Shown here in pieces: positions 8,120 through 16,074 of a stretch of 18,285 bases of DNA. Made by a program: the position numbers and the translations under genes. Within the stretch, counting starts at the first letter, position 1, and the number at the start of each line of letters is the position of its first letter. Location: assembly GCA_910577445.1 (NCBI GenBank), contig CAJTMZ010000083.1, positions 1-18,285 of the forward strand. The letters run 5' to 3'. Under the pieces are notes generated by a model. It had not been told where the DNA came from, made no database searches, and worked only from the letters and a program-made list of their open reading frames with translations. The stretch is from an uncultured Lachnospiraceae bacterium. GTDB lineage: Bacteria; Bacillota; Clostridia; Lachnospirales; Lachnospiraceae.

Positions 8120-9385
8120 TTATGTATTTTGAATTTCAGAGGCGATTAGTTTAAGTAAATTCTTTAATTGTGCCTGTTCATCCGGTGAACACCGGGAAAC
8201 AATACACATGTGTATCTCACCGTCTAAACCGCAGGCAGAAAGCTGCAAAGCCGGCTTTTGCTTGATAGGGCCGGCAAAAATCAATTCATTGGGAGATTCA
8301 TTTTCCAGTTTCAAATCGCTGCTTTTTACATTTCCAAGATTCGTAAGACCAATTGACATATTGCTGTAAATTTTTTCTCCGGCAGCGACAATGAGAGGAA
8401 AAGGGAGTATTTGATATAGTTTTTGTATAGCGAGAACAAAATCAAGTCCGGCTTTTTTGTCGTTTTTGAGAGCGAGGGTCTGTCTGGACACTTCAGATAA
8501 GGTATATTTAAAGTCAGGGCCAACGCCGTCAGGAAGACTTGTGCTGATGGGACCGGAAAGGTTTGCGATACCGGCGGAGTCTCCTTCGGGAATATATCGT
8601 CTTAAATCCATCATGGATGCGATACCGACAGGCGTGTCGGGGGATAGTTCCATTTGCCGGATGTATGCACGGTAATATGCGGCGAGAATCACATCATTAA
8701 CGGTGGAGGCTTTTACCAGACTTCTGCATTTAGCAATGTTCTCTTTTGAAACCGTGCATTCAACCATACAGGGGCTTCCGGCGTCTTCGGTGCAAAAGCG
8801 ATAAGAACTTTTTATTTCATGCGCCATTCCCGATATAACCTTGCTGATATTAAAAGAAAGCATTTCGGAATCTCCGGCGTAACACTGTTGAACGGAGCGG
8901 CTGCCGGATTTCAGTATAATATTACAACCCGATTCACCGGCAGAGAGTGAGTTGTAGATTTTCGTTAATTTTCTCAACAGATAAGCGGCATCCCGCCCAT
9001 CGGCGCACATATGACCGACAAGGAAAGTAAGGGCGCTTTCCAATTCGTTATAAAACAGATGGCATCGTACCTGCACGGTGCCGGAAAAGTCTATCGGATG
9101 GAGAGCAGCCTGTCTGGCAGCATCCAGAACATCTCCGGAAACTTCGGATGCAATAATAAGATTATCCGTTTCATAAGCCTGATTTACAATCCATTTTGTT
9201 CCCGAAAATCCGACATTGAAAGAACTGTGCAGGATAGCGAGGCGCTGGACCAGTATTTTGACTGCACGGGTTAATTTCTGATGGTCGATAATAATGGGAT
9301 ACCTGACCACGAAACGAATGGTATTATCATTAAATTTATGTGCAAGATATTGTGTCTGGTCTCCGACTTCAGTGTGAAATTCCAT
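8120..9385 (-). CDS. Condensation-type (HxxxDG) acyltransferase-like protein
   Basis: The 421-residue protein resembles stand-alone condensation-domain or alcohol-acetyltransferase-like proteins of the CoA-dependent acyltransferase superfamily. The catalytic HxxxDG motif is present as GHMCADGRD, and the N-terminus (VGDQTQYLAHKFNDNTIRF) has the usual substrate-tunnel opening. The C-terminal half includes a segment reading SIGLTNLGNV, typical of the second subdomain. Such enzymes join an acyl group from CoA or a carrier protein to an amine or alcohol; no carrier or adenylation domain is nearby and the substrate is unknown. The ATG at 9385 is preferred because GGAG sits six bases upstream and the family N-terminus begins there. 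An in-frame ATG at 9448 is possible. It lies downstream of the TauE-like gene on the same strand, probably in one operon. Confidence 0.75.
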   Translation of the reverse strand: MEFHTEVGDQTQYLAHKFNDNTIRFVVRYPIIIDHQKLTRAVKILVQRLAILHSSFNVGFSGTKWIVNQAYETDNLIIASEVSGDVLDAARQAALHPIDFSGTVQVRCHLFYNELESALTFLVGHMCADGRDAAYLLRKLTKIYNSLSAGESGCNIILKSGSRSVQQCYAGDSEMLSFNISKVISGMAHEIKSSYRFCTEDAGSPCMVECTVSKENIAKCRSLVKASTVNDVILAAYYRAYIRQMELSPDTPVGIASMMDLRRYIPEGDSAGIANLSGPISTSLPDGVGPDFKYTLSEVSRQTLALKNDKKAGLDFVLAIQKLYQILPFPLIVAAGEKIYSNMSIGLTNLGNVKSSDLKLENESPNELIFAGPIKQKPALQLSACGLDGEIHMCIVSRCSPDEQAQLKNLLKLIASEIQNT

Positions 9386-9482
9386 ATTTTTCTCCATTTC
9401 TGCGCCGCTTTGAGCGCATGACAGAGTTTGTAGATGCTGCGCTGACATAAACTCTTTGAATAGAATATTTTAATTTTCAGCC

Positions 9483-10268
9483 TTATCCCCCTGAAAGATT
9501 AAATACCAGTGAAATGGTGCTGAGTAAAATCAACGATACTCCAACGATATAATTGAGTTTTTTTATATTACATCTGTTCGCATACCGCGCGGAAACAACA
9601 GCGCCTGATAAACAGGTAACAATAATTATTAATCCTGAAATTAATTCAAAATTAGCGCCAAGGGCAAAATGCGAGACTGTACCTGTAAGAGCAACCAGTG
9701 TCATAACCATAGTGCTGGTGCCGACTGCAATTTTTAAATTATAGCCTAAAACTAAAGTAAAAACGCTCAGCATCAGGATGCCGCCGCCGCTTCCCATAAA
9801 TCCGCATTCGATACCAATGAGAAAGCCCAGAATCATTGCCAACAGAGTTTTTTTATTCTTTATTGTACTTTTGGCGGATACATGCTCCCGAGTTCCGCCT
9901 GTTACGGGTTTAAGTATAAATTTGAGTCCAAGAAAGATATTTAAAATCATTACCAGATAGCCCAGACCATTTTCAGAGGTGAGACTGAATAAATATCCTA
10001 AATAACTGCCTGAAACGGAACCGCTAAAAGCGGTCAGGGCAACGGCTGCCCCACACTTGATATCGATATTTCCGTTTTTATAATAGGTGTAAGAGGAAAG
10101 CAGACTTGCGAGCACATCAGCGGCCAGGGCAACAGTTACGGCTTCATAACCATGCCAGTTGCATATACCGACAAGAAACGGAGTAATAACTACTGCAGCG
10201 GAAAGCCCAGCAAGTCCGGTTACAATACCGGCGCCTAAACCGGCAATTACATAAATCAAATACAACAT
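9483..10268 (-). CDS. TauE/SafE-family membrane exporter
   Basis: This 261-residue, very hydrophobic protein has about eight membrane helices in two related halves. The first half opens with GLGAGIVTGLAGLSAAVVITP. The second carries the matching motif GFMGSGGGILMLSVF, the pattern that defines the TauE/SafE (DUF81) family. Members export sulfite, sulfoacetate and other small organic anions; specificity cannot be read from sequence. The ATG has an AAAGG ribosome site about ten bases upstream. It is the first gene of a minus-strand pair with the HxxxDG protein and is divergent from a TetR regulator at 10439, which probably controls it through the inverted repeat at 10333-10387. Confidence 0.9.
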   Translation of the reverse strand: MLYLIYVIAGLGAGIVTGLAGLSAAVVITPFLVGICNWHGYEAVTVALAADVLASLLSSYTYYKNGNIDIKCGAAVALTAFSGSVSGSYLGYLFSLTSENGLGYLVMILNIFLGLKFILKPVTGGTREHVSAKSTIKNKKTLLAMILGFLIGIECGFMGSGGGILMLSVFTLVLGYNLKIAVGTSTMVMTLVALTGTVSHFALGANFELISGLIIIVTCLSGAVVSARYANRCNIKKLNYIVGVSLILLSTISLVFNLSGG

Positions 10269-10332
10269 TGTTTCGTTAACCTTTCTTTTTTATATGTTTA
10301 TGTTATCATTAAAAAAATCAATGGAATATGGA

Positions 10333-10387
10333 CAAATTGCAACAACTGTGTAATTTTGGGTATAAACCGGACAATTGTTGCAAATTG
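10333..10387. promoter_or_regulatory. Inverted repeat, candidate operator of the DhaS-like TetR regulator
   Basis: A 17-bp element at 10333-10349 (core TTGCAACAACTGT) recurs inverted at 10371-10387 (core ACAATTGTTGCAA) with 15 of 17 bases matching and a 21-bp gap. The two arms bracket the spacer and -10 of a plausible plus-strand promoter in the 170-bp region shared by the TauE-like gene and the regulator. The repeat is seen directly; regulator binding is inferred. Confidence 0.6.
10337..10366 (+). promoter_or_regulatory. Probable promoter of the DhaS-like TetR gene
   Basis: TTGCAA (10337-10342), an 18-bp spacer and TATAAA (10361-10366) give a start near 10373, inside the downstream arm of the inverted repeat. 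That arrangement fits autorepression. No equally clear minus-strand promoter for the TauE-like gene was found. Confidence 0.5.
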
Positions 10388-10438
10388 GGTAAAAATTAAG
10401 CGTGTGCCAGGTTCCATACATGGGAAAGGAAATGATTT

Positions 10439-11020
10439 ATGGCATATGAAAATGCATCAAACCAACGGAAAGAAATGATTGCTTTGAAATTTAAGGAAAT
10501 GCTCCAAAAGAAATCGCTGTCAAAGATTTCAGTTAGTGAATTGGTTCGACAATGCGGGATTAACCGAAAGACCTTCTATTACCACTTTGAAGATATTTTT
10601 GCTTTACTGAAATGGACAATGGAGCAGGAAACAATTATGGTTATACAGCAGTATGATTTATTCAGAGATTACGGAACCGTAATAAAAATTGTAACTGATT
10701 ATATTGATACGAACCATGCCATGTTGCATAACATCTATAATTCTGTCGGACGTAATCAGTTGCACAGGTTCTTTTTTGAAAACTTTCGGGAATTAATCAG
10801 GTCAGTAACAGAGGAAGCGGCTAAAATGGGCAGTTGTCAGGTATCAGAGGCGTATATAGCATTTTTAATTGATTTTTATACGGAGGGAATAGCCGGAAGT
10901 ATGACTCGTGAAATATCAACGCCGTCCCATTATAGGAAAGAGGATTTGCCTGATTATATTTTTACAACTTTCCGAGGGATTCTTCACTCATTGAAGGAAG
11001 CGGACGGGAAAAGATTGTAG
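10439..11020 (+). CDS. TetR-family regulator (DhaS-like)
   Basis: The 193-residue protein has an N-terminal TetR helix-turn-helix at about residues 31-50 (SVSELVRQCGINRKTFYYHF). The INRKTFYYHF recognition helix and the all-helical C-terminus (ending in DYIFTTFRGIL) are like those of DhaS-type or TetR_C_7-type regulators, which often act on small-molecule or exporter genes. The ATG follows AAAGGA. It is divergent from the TauE-like and acyltransferase-like pair, its most likely target. A hairpin with a T-run follows the stop. The family is firm; the effector is unknown. Confidence 0.9.
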   Translation: MAYENASNQRKEMIALKFKEMLQKKSLSKISVSELVRQCGINRKTFYYHFEDIFALLKWTMEQETIMVIQQYDLFRDYGTVIKIVTDYIDTNHAMLHNIYNSVGRNQLHRFFFENFRELIRSVTEEAAKMGSCQVSEAYIAFLIDFYTEGIAGSMTREISTPSHYRKEDLPDYIFTTFRGILHSLKEADGKRL

Positions 11021-11027
11021 GTTTTTA

Positions 11028-11071
11028 ACCCTATGCTGATTAGGTGATATATTCAGCCACAGGGTATTTTT
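11028..11071 (+). terminator. Terminator after the DhaS-like regulator
   Basis: The segments ACCCT...GCTGA (11028-11039) and TCAGC...AGGGT (11053-11065) pair with small internal mismatches and are followed by ATTTTT. The remainder to 11255 is AT-rich, with no gene or motif that I can support. Confidence 0.6.
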
Positions 11072-11255
11072 GTATACCAGAATACGCATATTCATGCATA
11101 AGAGTATAAAATGCAAGTTTGTGTTCTTGTTATCTGGTTTTATAGAAAACGACAAATAAAGAGAGAAAGAATGCAAAATATATACAAATTTGCCAGGTGA
11201 AAAAAGATTAAAATATAAAACATGAATAACAGAATTTTCTATATTAAAGAAAATC

Positions 11256-11284
11256 TTGACAAATTCCTAATGTGAGGATACACT
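11256..11284 (+). promoter_or_regulatory. Strong sigma-A promoter of the uronate-glycan operon
   Basis: Consensus TTGACA (11256-11261), a 17-bp spacer and TACACT (11279-11284), with a predicted start near 11291. This leaves a leader of about 128 bases before the chosen GH88 start. No clear catabolite-repression (cre) site or palindromic operator was seen around it. Confidence 0.75.
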
Positions 11285-11418
11285 TACTTTAGAGAAGCAA
11301 GACTTGATGATTGAGACTGACTATGCATAGACATGGAAGATTATTCAGAGAAGTAAGGAGCTTCTTTTATTATGGGAAAAAGAGCCGGTTTTTAGCGATG
11401 GCGGTTGATTGGAGGGCG

Positions 11419-12561
11419 ATGAAGTTGAATTTAACACAGCAGGACAGGAAATGGGCGGAGCAGACGGTTGAAAAAATCAGAGCCAAAATGCATACGGTGG
11501 CGGAGCGATGCGGGGATAAGGTACCTTACACCACAAAGGACGGCGTGTTCGACGACCGTTCCGGCAGCGAGGACATCAGCTGGTGGACGAACGGCTTCTG
11601 GGGAGGGATGATGTGGCAGATGTACTGCCTGACAAAGGACGAGATGTACCGGATGAAAGCGGAGTCGCTGGAGAAAAAGCTGGACGCGGTTCTGATGAAC
11701 GCGGCGGGGCTTGACCATGACAACGGCTTTAAGTGGCTTCCCACGGCGGTGGCCAGTTATCGGGTTACTAAAAATGAAAGCTCTTATAACCGGGCAATCA
11801 TTGCCGCGAACAATCTGGCAGGGCGTTTTAATCTGGCCGGAAGATTTATCCGGGCATGGAACGACTGGGGCGGCGTTGACCACAGAGGCTGGGCGATTAT
11901 CGACTGCATGATGAATCTCCCCCTTTTATACTGGGCAAGCGAGGTGACGGGCGACCCACGTTTTAAGCAGATTGCAACGGCTCACGCAGATACGGCCCAA
12001 AGATGCTTTGTGCGGGACGACGGCTCGGTGAACCATATTGTAGAGTTTGACCCTTTCAGCGGGGAAATGATAAGAACCTACGGAGGACAGGGTTTTAAGG
12101 TAGGCTCGTCCTGGACAAGGGGGCAGAGCTGGGGCTTATATGGCTTCATTCTCAGCTATATTCACACAAAGGATGAAAAATATTTAAATACTTCCAGAAG
12201 AATTGCACATTACTTTATTTCCAACACGCCGGAAAGCGGCCTGATTCCGGTGGATTTCCGGCAGCCGGCGGAGTGTGCGTGGGAGGATTCCACGGCGGCG
12301 GCAATCGCGGCCTGCGGTCTGATTGAGCTTTCAAAGCATGTAACGGGAAGGGATGGCGATATTTACCTGAACGCGGCTTTGAAGCTTTTGAAGGCTCTGG
12401 ATGAGAAGCGTTGCAACTGGGACAATGGTATTGACAATCTGCTTGAAAAGTGTACGGCGGAATATCACAGCGATGAGCATGAGTTTGCCATCATTTACGG
12501 TGATTATTATTTCATGGAAGCCCTTTTGAAACTGACAGAGCAGGAATTATTCATCTGGTAA
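11419..12561 (+). CDS. GH88 unsaturated glucuronyl hydrolase
   Basis: This 380-residue enzyme of glycoside hydrolase family 88 removes the 4,5-unsaturated uronic acid that polysaccharide lyases leave on oligosaccharides. Visible features are SWWTNGFWGGMMWQMY, DHDNGFKWLPTA with D101, and IDCMMNLPLLYWA with D162. These match in position and 61-residue spacing the catalytic Asp88 and Asp149 of the Bacillus sp. GL1 enzyme. There is no signal peptide, so it acts in the cytoplasm. The ATG at 11419 follows GGAGGG closely; the reading frame is open upstream to a TTG at 11311, but family length and the ribosome site favour 11419. It is first in an operon with an importer and fits functionally with the lyase at 5299. 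Confidence 0.93.
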   Translation: MKLNLTQQDRKWAEQTVEKIRAKMHTVAERCGDKVPYTTKDGVFDDRSGSEDISWWTNGFWGGMMWQMYCLTKDEMYRMKAESLEKKLDAVLMNAAGLDHDNGFKWLPTAVASYRVTKNESSYNRAIIAANNLAGRFNLAGRFIRAWNDWGGVDHRGWAIIDCMMNLPLLYWASEVTGDPRFKQIATAHADTAQRCFVRDDGSVNHIVEFDPFSGEMIRTYGGQGFKVGSSWTRGQSWGLYGFILSYIHTKDEKYLNTSRRIAHYFISNTPESGLIPVDFRQPAECAWEDSTAAAIAACGLIELSKHVTGRDGDIYLNAALKLLKALDEKRCNWDNGIDNLLEKCTAEYHSDEHEFAIIYGDYYFMEALLKLTEQELFIW

Positions 12562-12580
12562 TATTAAAAATTTAATATTA
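12559..12580. repeat. 22-bp AT-only palindrome between GH88 and the binding-protein gene
   Basis: Perfect 10-base arms (12559-12568 and 12571-12580) flank two bases; the left arm overlaps the GH88 stop codon. It may form a weak mRNA hairpin or serve as an operator. It has no T-run, so it is not an obvious terminator. Confidence 0.5.
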
Positions 12581-12615
12581 TAAACTATTTCAAGTGAGAA
12601 AGAGAGGAAGGAAAA

Positions 12616-13995
12616 ATGAAAAAGAAGTTAGTAGCAGCAATGATGGCGGCAGTTATGACAATCGGACTGCTTGCCGGATGCGGCGGCGGTTCTGACGCTT
12701 CCACAGGAAACGACACAGGAGCGGAGAGCGATGCGCCGGCAGAGGACGCAGCTCCGGCTGAGCCTCAGCAGGCAGAGGTTGCAGAGGCAACATCAGAAGA
12801 CGTTACCATCAAGGTGGCGCTGTGGGATTACTCCAACACAGAGTATTACAAGACAATTTTTGACGCTTTCCAGCAGCAGTATCCGAATATCTCTATCGAC
12901 GTTGTAGAGTTTACGGCAGACGAGTATGAGGACGTTGTAACCACACAGCTTGGCGGCAAGCAGGATTTCGACGTTGTATTTATGAAAGGAACCCCCAAGC
13001 TTGCAGCACTGGTTAACCAGGGTCATGTTTATGCAATTGACGACCTTCTTGCAAACGATGCAGACTTCAACAAAGACGCTTATGCAGGTCTGGTTGACGA
13101 GCTGAGCCTTGACGGACATACCTATGCGCTTCCTTTCCGTTATGACAATAACCTGTTATATTACAACAAGGATTTGTTTGATGCGGCAGGCGTTCCTTAT
13201 CCGGAAGACGGAATGAGCATGGCGGATTACCATGAACTGGCAAAACAGCTCACAAGCGGCGAAGGCAATGACAAGGTATATGGAGCTCATGTACATACAT
13301 GGCCCAGCAATGTATATATGTATCCTGCAAGAACAGAGGCATTTAAGTTTGACGACCCGACAACTTACGAAAACCTGATTCCTTATTACAATGAGATAGT
13401 TGCAATGCAAGATGAAGGTCTGGTTCAGGATTTTGGTATGCTCCAGGCTTCCAATATCCATTACTCAGGCGTATTCTACAATCAGCAGGCAGCTATGATG
13501 CAGATGGGTACATGGTACATCAACATGCTGTTTGAAAACGTAGGCGAAGGCAAGGAAAACAATTTCAACTGGGGCGTATGCTCTATTCCCAACAATGACG
13601 GTATGGGTCTTGGAAACTGTATCGGCGGCGTAACACCCGTATGTATCGGCGCATATGCGACACATCCGGCGGAAGCATGGCAGTTCATTAAATATATCTG
13701 CGGTGAAGAAGGTGCAAAGGTTCTGGCATCCTGCGGTATTATCCCCGGATACAGTTCAGATGCTGTAGGCGCAATCTTTGATGCGGCTCCTGAAACTTAT
13801 CCTAACGCTCCCGAAGGGCTTTCCAAGTATATGAACTGTGAAAAGAACCTTCCTGAACAGCCTATGAACGCAAAGGGCGGCGAAATTGATACAATTATCA
13901 AGGAAGAGCACAGCGCGATTATGACAAAGAGCATTACCGCTGAAGAAGGCGTACAGAACATGATTGACAGAGTAAACTCTGCTTTGGGTCAGTAA
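12616..13995 (+). CDS. ABC importer sugar-binding lipoprotein (family 1, CUT1)
   Basis: The 459-residue protein is an extracellular solute-binding protein of family 1. It has a lipoprotein signal (GLLAGC, lipidated Cys 22), an acidic Ala/Glu-rich linker to about residue 55, and then the two-lobe fold starting VTIKVALWDYSNTEYYKTIF. Supporting features are the segments DFDVVFMKGTPKLAALVNQG, YALPFRYDNNLLYYNKDLFDAAGVPYP and the PAEAWQFIKYICGEEG helix. It would capture oligosaccharides outside the membrane and pass them to the permeases at 14195 and 15127. The start has a GAGGAAGG ribosome site. The adjacent glycosidases suggest a uronate-containing ligand; this is inferred. Confidence 0.92.
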   Translation: MKKKLVAAMMAAVMTIGLLAGCGGGSDASTGNDTGAESDAPAEDAAPAEPQQAEVAEATSEDVTIKVALWDYSNTEYYKTIFDAFQQQYPNISIDVVEFTADEYEDVVTTQLGGKQDFDVVFMKGTPKLAALVNQGHVYAIDDLLANDADFNKDAYAGLVDELSLDGHTYALPFRYDNNLLYYNKDLFDAAGVPYPEDGMSMADYHELAKQLTSGEGNDKVYGAHVHTWPSNVYMYPARTEAFKFDDPTTYENLIPYYNEIVAMQDEGLVQDFGMLQASNIHYSGVFYNQQAAMMQMGTWYINMLFENVGEGKENNFNWGVCSIPNNDGMGLGNCIGGVTPVCIGAYATHPAEAWQFIKYICGEEGAKVLASCGIIPGYSSDAVGAIFDAAPETYPNAPEGLSKYMNCEKNLPEQPMNAKGGEIDTIIKEEHSAIMTKSITAEEGVQNMIDRVNSALGQ

Positions 13996-14095
13996 TTACA
14001 TAAGGTTTTATGATAAGGCATATCTGCTTCCAGAAAGAGCAGGTGCCGCCCCGGCGAGAGGGCTTTGATACAGACTGCAGAGTCTGAATAATTTC

Positions 14096-14134
14096 ACAGC
14101 CGTCCGAAGCTAATTTTTCGGACGGCTGTATTTA
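14096..14134 (+). terminator. Strong hairpin between binding-protein and permease genes
   Basis: A perfect 13-bp stem (14096-14108 with 14117-14129) has an 8-base loop and is followed only by ATTTAT. Hairpins in this place commonly act as partial terminators or 3' stabilisers that keep binding-protein mRNA above permease mRNA. The T-run is weak, so read-through to the permeases is expected. A small 6-bp palindrome (14071-14086) precedes it. Confidence 0.6.
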
Positions 14135-14194
14135 TCACAAAAGAAAGGCTGCAGGGCATATTTTCTTTTGTACAGGGAAGGAGGATTCTATCCT

Positions 14195-15112
14195 ATGGGT
14201 AAGGCGAGCAGTACAGGCGGGCAGGTGAAGGCATCTACCCTTAGAAGAAGAAAAACGCTGGTTGCGTATTCCTTTATTCTGCCGAATTTGATTGGTTTCT
14301 TCGTATTTACATTTGTACCGATTGTATTTTCATTATTTTTAAGCTTTTGTGAGTGGGATTCCGGTAATCCGCTTAAATTTGTCGGTCTTAAAAACTTCAT
14401 TACCATGTTTACCAATGACAAGAGTTTTTGGATTTCATTAAAAAACACGATTTATTACACAGTGGTGACGACGCCGCTTACACTTGGGCTGGCTCTGTTC
14501 CTGGCAGTGCTGATGAACAAGCCGCTGAAAGGACGGGTATTTTTCCGTTCCGTGCTGTTTTTCCCTTATGTAGCGTCGCTGGTAGCCATAGCCGTTGTAT
14601 GGATGGCTCTGTTTAATCCTGAAAAAGGACCTGTAAACGGCATACTGATGGCACTTGGAATTGCAAATCCGCCCAGATGGGCAGCGTCCACAACGTGGGC
14701 AATGCCGACCATCATCGGCCTGACCGTATGGAAAGGCATGGGTTATTATATGATTGTATATCTGGCAGCCCTTCAGGGGATTTCCAGAGAATTATACGAA
14801 GCGGCTTCCCTGGACGGAGCCAACGGCTGGCAGCAGTTTTGGAATGTTACGTGGCCGGGAATCCTGCCGACAACTTTCTATATCTTAATGATGCTGCTTG
14901 TTGCCACATTTAAGTCCTATGATATTATGTACATTACCACACAGGGCGGTCCCGGCGAGGCCACCAAGGTTTTGGCTTACCATATTTACAATCAGGCTTT
15001 CAAAAATTCGAAGTTTGGTTACGCCAGTGCGGTTGCCATGGTTCTTCTTGTTATTATTCTGATTGTTACCCTGATTCAGTTTAGGTACGAGAAGAAATTC
15101 ACAAACGATTAA
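14195..15112 (+). CDS. ABC sugar permease 1 (MalF/UgpA-like)
   Basis: The 305-residue inner-membrane permease of the CUT1 family has six hydrophobic segments. The first (about 21-50) carries FILPNLIGFFVFTFVPIVF. The ATPase-docking EAA loop starts at E202: EAASLDGANGWQQFWNVTWP. The ATG at 14195 is preferred over an upstream non-ATG start at 14168 because AAGGAGG lies at 14178-14184, ten bases before it, and the family N-terminus begins there. It is followed after 14 bases by the partner permease. Confidence 0.93.
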   Translation: MGKASSTGGQVKASTLRRRKTLVAYSFILPNLIGFFVFTFVPIVFSLFLSFCEWDSGNPLKFVGLKNFITMFTNDKSFWISLKNTIYYTVVTTPLTLGLALFLAVLMNKPLKGRVFFRSVLFFPYVASLVAIAVVWMALFNPEKGPVNGILMALGIANPPRWAASTTWAMPTIIGLTVWKGMGYYMIVYLAALQGISRELYEAASLDGANGWQQFWNVTWPGILPTTFYILMMLLVATFKSYDIMYITTQGGPGEATKVLAYHIYNQAFKNSKFGYASAVAMVLLVIILIVTLIQFRYEKKFTND

Positions 15113-15126
15113 GGAGGGCGGAAGAT

Positions 15127-15972
15127 ATGACGAGTAGTAATAAATTAACTGCGGGCGATATCGTCAAAAAGGTTCTCTTGTATGCGGCCTTAATCCTTAT
15201 GGCTTTTATCATGCTGGTTCCCTTTGCATGGATGATTTCCGCCTCTTTAAAATTTGAAAAAGACGTATTTTCATTCCCGATTGTGTGGTTCCCTGAGAAT
15301 CCTCAGTGGGGCAATTACAGTGAAATCTGGCAGAAGGTTCCGCTGCTTACCGGTTTCTTTAACAGTGTGAAGCTGACGATATGCGTTACGCTGCTGCAGC
15401 TTGCCACTTCCAGTTTGGCGGCGTATGCTTTTGCAAAGCTGGAATTCAAGGGCAGGGACACGATTTTTATGCTGTACATTATGACTATTGCCATTCCCTG
15501 GCAGGTATACATGGTGCCTCAGTATAAGATGATGACAATCTTCGGCCTTACCGACAGCCACCTTGGCATTATCCTGATGCATGCATTTACGGCTACGGGT
15601 GTTTTCCTTATGAGGCAGTTCTTTATGGGGATTCCCACGGAGCTTCTGGAGGCGGCCAGAATCGACGGCTTAAGCGAATATGGTATATGGGCGAAGCTGA
15701 TGCTTCCGCTTTCAAAGCCTGTTATCGCGACCCTCTGTCTTACCTCCTTCACTTTCGAGTGGAACGACTTCATGGGCCCGTTGATTTATCTGTCAACTAC
15801 CGAGAAGAAAACCTTACAGGTAATGCTGAGAATGTTCAACACCCAGTATTCATCGAACTACGCGCTGATTATGGCGGCGGCTACGGTTGCCCTCATTCCG
15901 GTTCTTATCCTGTTCGTATTCCTGCAGAGATACTTTGTTGAAGGTGTTGCAACATCCGGACTTAAAGGTTAA
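15127..15972 (+). CDS. ABC sugar permease 2 (MalG/UgpE-like)
   Basis: This 281-residue permease has six membrane segments. The first is LLYAALILMAFIMLVPFAWM and is followed by the family-typical SLKFEKDVFSFP. The EAA loop starts at E175: EAARIDGLSEYGIWAKLMLP. The C-terminus ends RYFVEGVATSGLKG, characteristic of MalG-like proteins. AAGGAGGGCGG precedes the ATG. It forms a heterodimeric channel with permease 1. No ATP-binding gene follows, so a shared MsmK/UgpC-type ATPase elsewhere in the genome is inferred. A terminator lies 18 bases after the stop. Confidence 0.94.
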   Translation: MTSSNKLTAGDIVKKVLLYAALILMAFIMLVPFAWMISASLKFEKDVFSFPIVWFPENPQWGNYSEIWQKVPLLTGFFNSVKLTICVTLLQLATSSLAAYAFAKLEFKGRDTIFMLYIMTIAIPWQVYMVPQYKMMTIFGLTDSHLGIILMHAFTATGVFLMRQFFMGIPTELLEAARIDGLSEYGIWAKLMLPLSKPVIATLCLTSFTFEWNDFMGPLIYLSTTEKKTLQVMLRMFNTQYSSNYALIMAAATVALIPVLILFVFLQRYFVEGVATSGLKG

Positions 15973-15990
15973 AGTAAATATATTACATAG

Positions 15991-16016
15991 AAAAATGCCC
16001 GGTCAGGGCATTTTTC
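15991..16016 (+). terminator. Intrinsic terminator after the permeases
   Basis: Perfect 10-bp stem (15991-16000 with 16006-16015), 5-base loop GGTCA, ending in TTTTTCTTTC. It lies between permease 2 and the beta-glucuronidase. No distinct promoter was seen after it, so the downstream gene may depend on read-through. Confidence 0.85.
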
Positions 16017-16074
16017 TTTCATGGAAAACAGAAGAACCGAAAAGGCATCAGTGAAACTGAAATGGAGATTAAAT

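Noticed and set aside
9386..9448. Upstream ATG of the HxxxDG protein
   Set aside because: The ribosome site is poor and too close, and the extra 21 residues precede the family N-terminus. Kept only as an alternative start.
14071..14086. Small CAGACT/AGTCTG palindrome
   Set aside because: Six-base arms with no context of promoter or terminator; could be chance.
16021..16074. Upstream ATG of the beta-glucuronidase
   Set aside because: It lies immediately after the terminator T-run without a ribosome site; 16075 has GGAG at the right distance and the family N-terminus.
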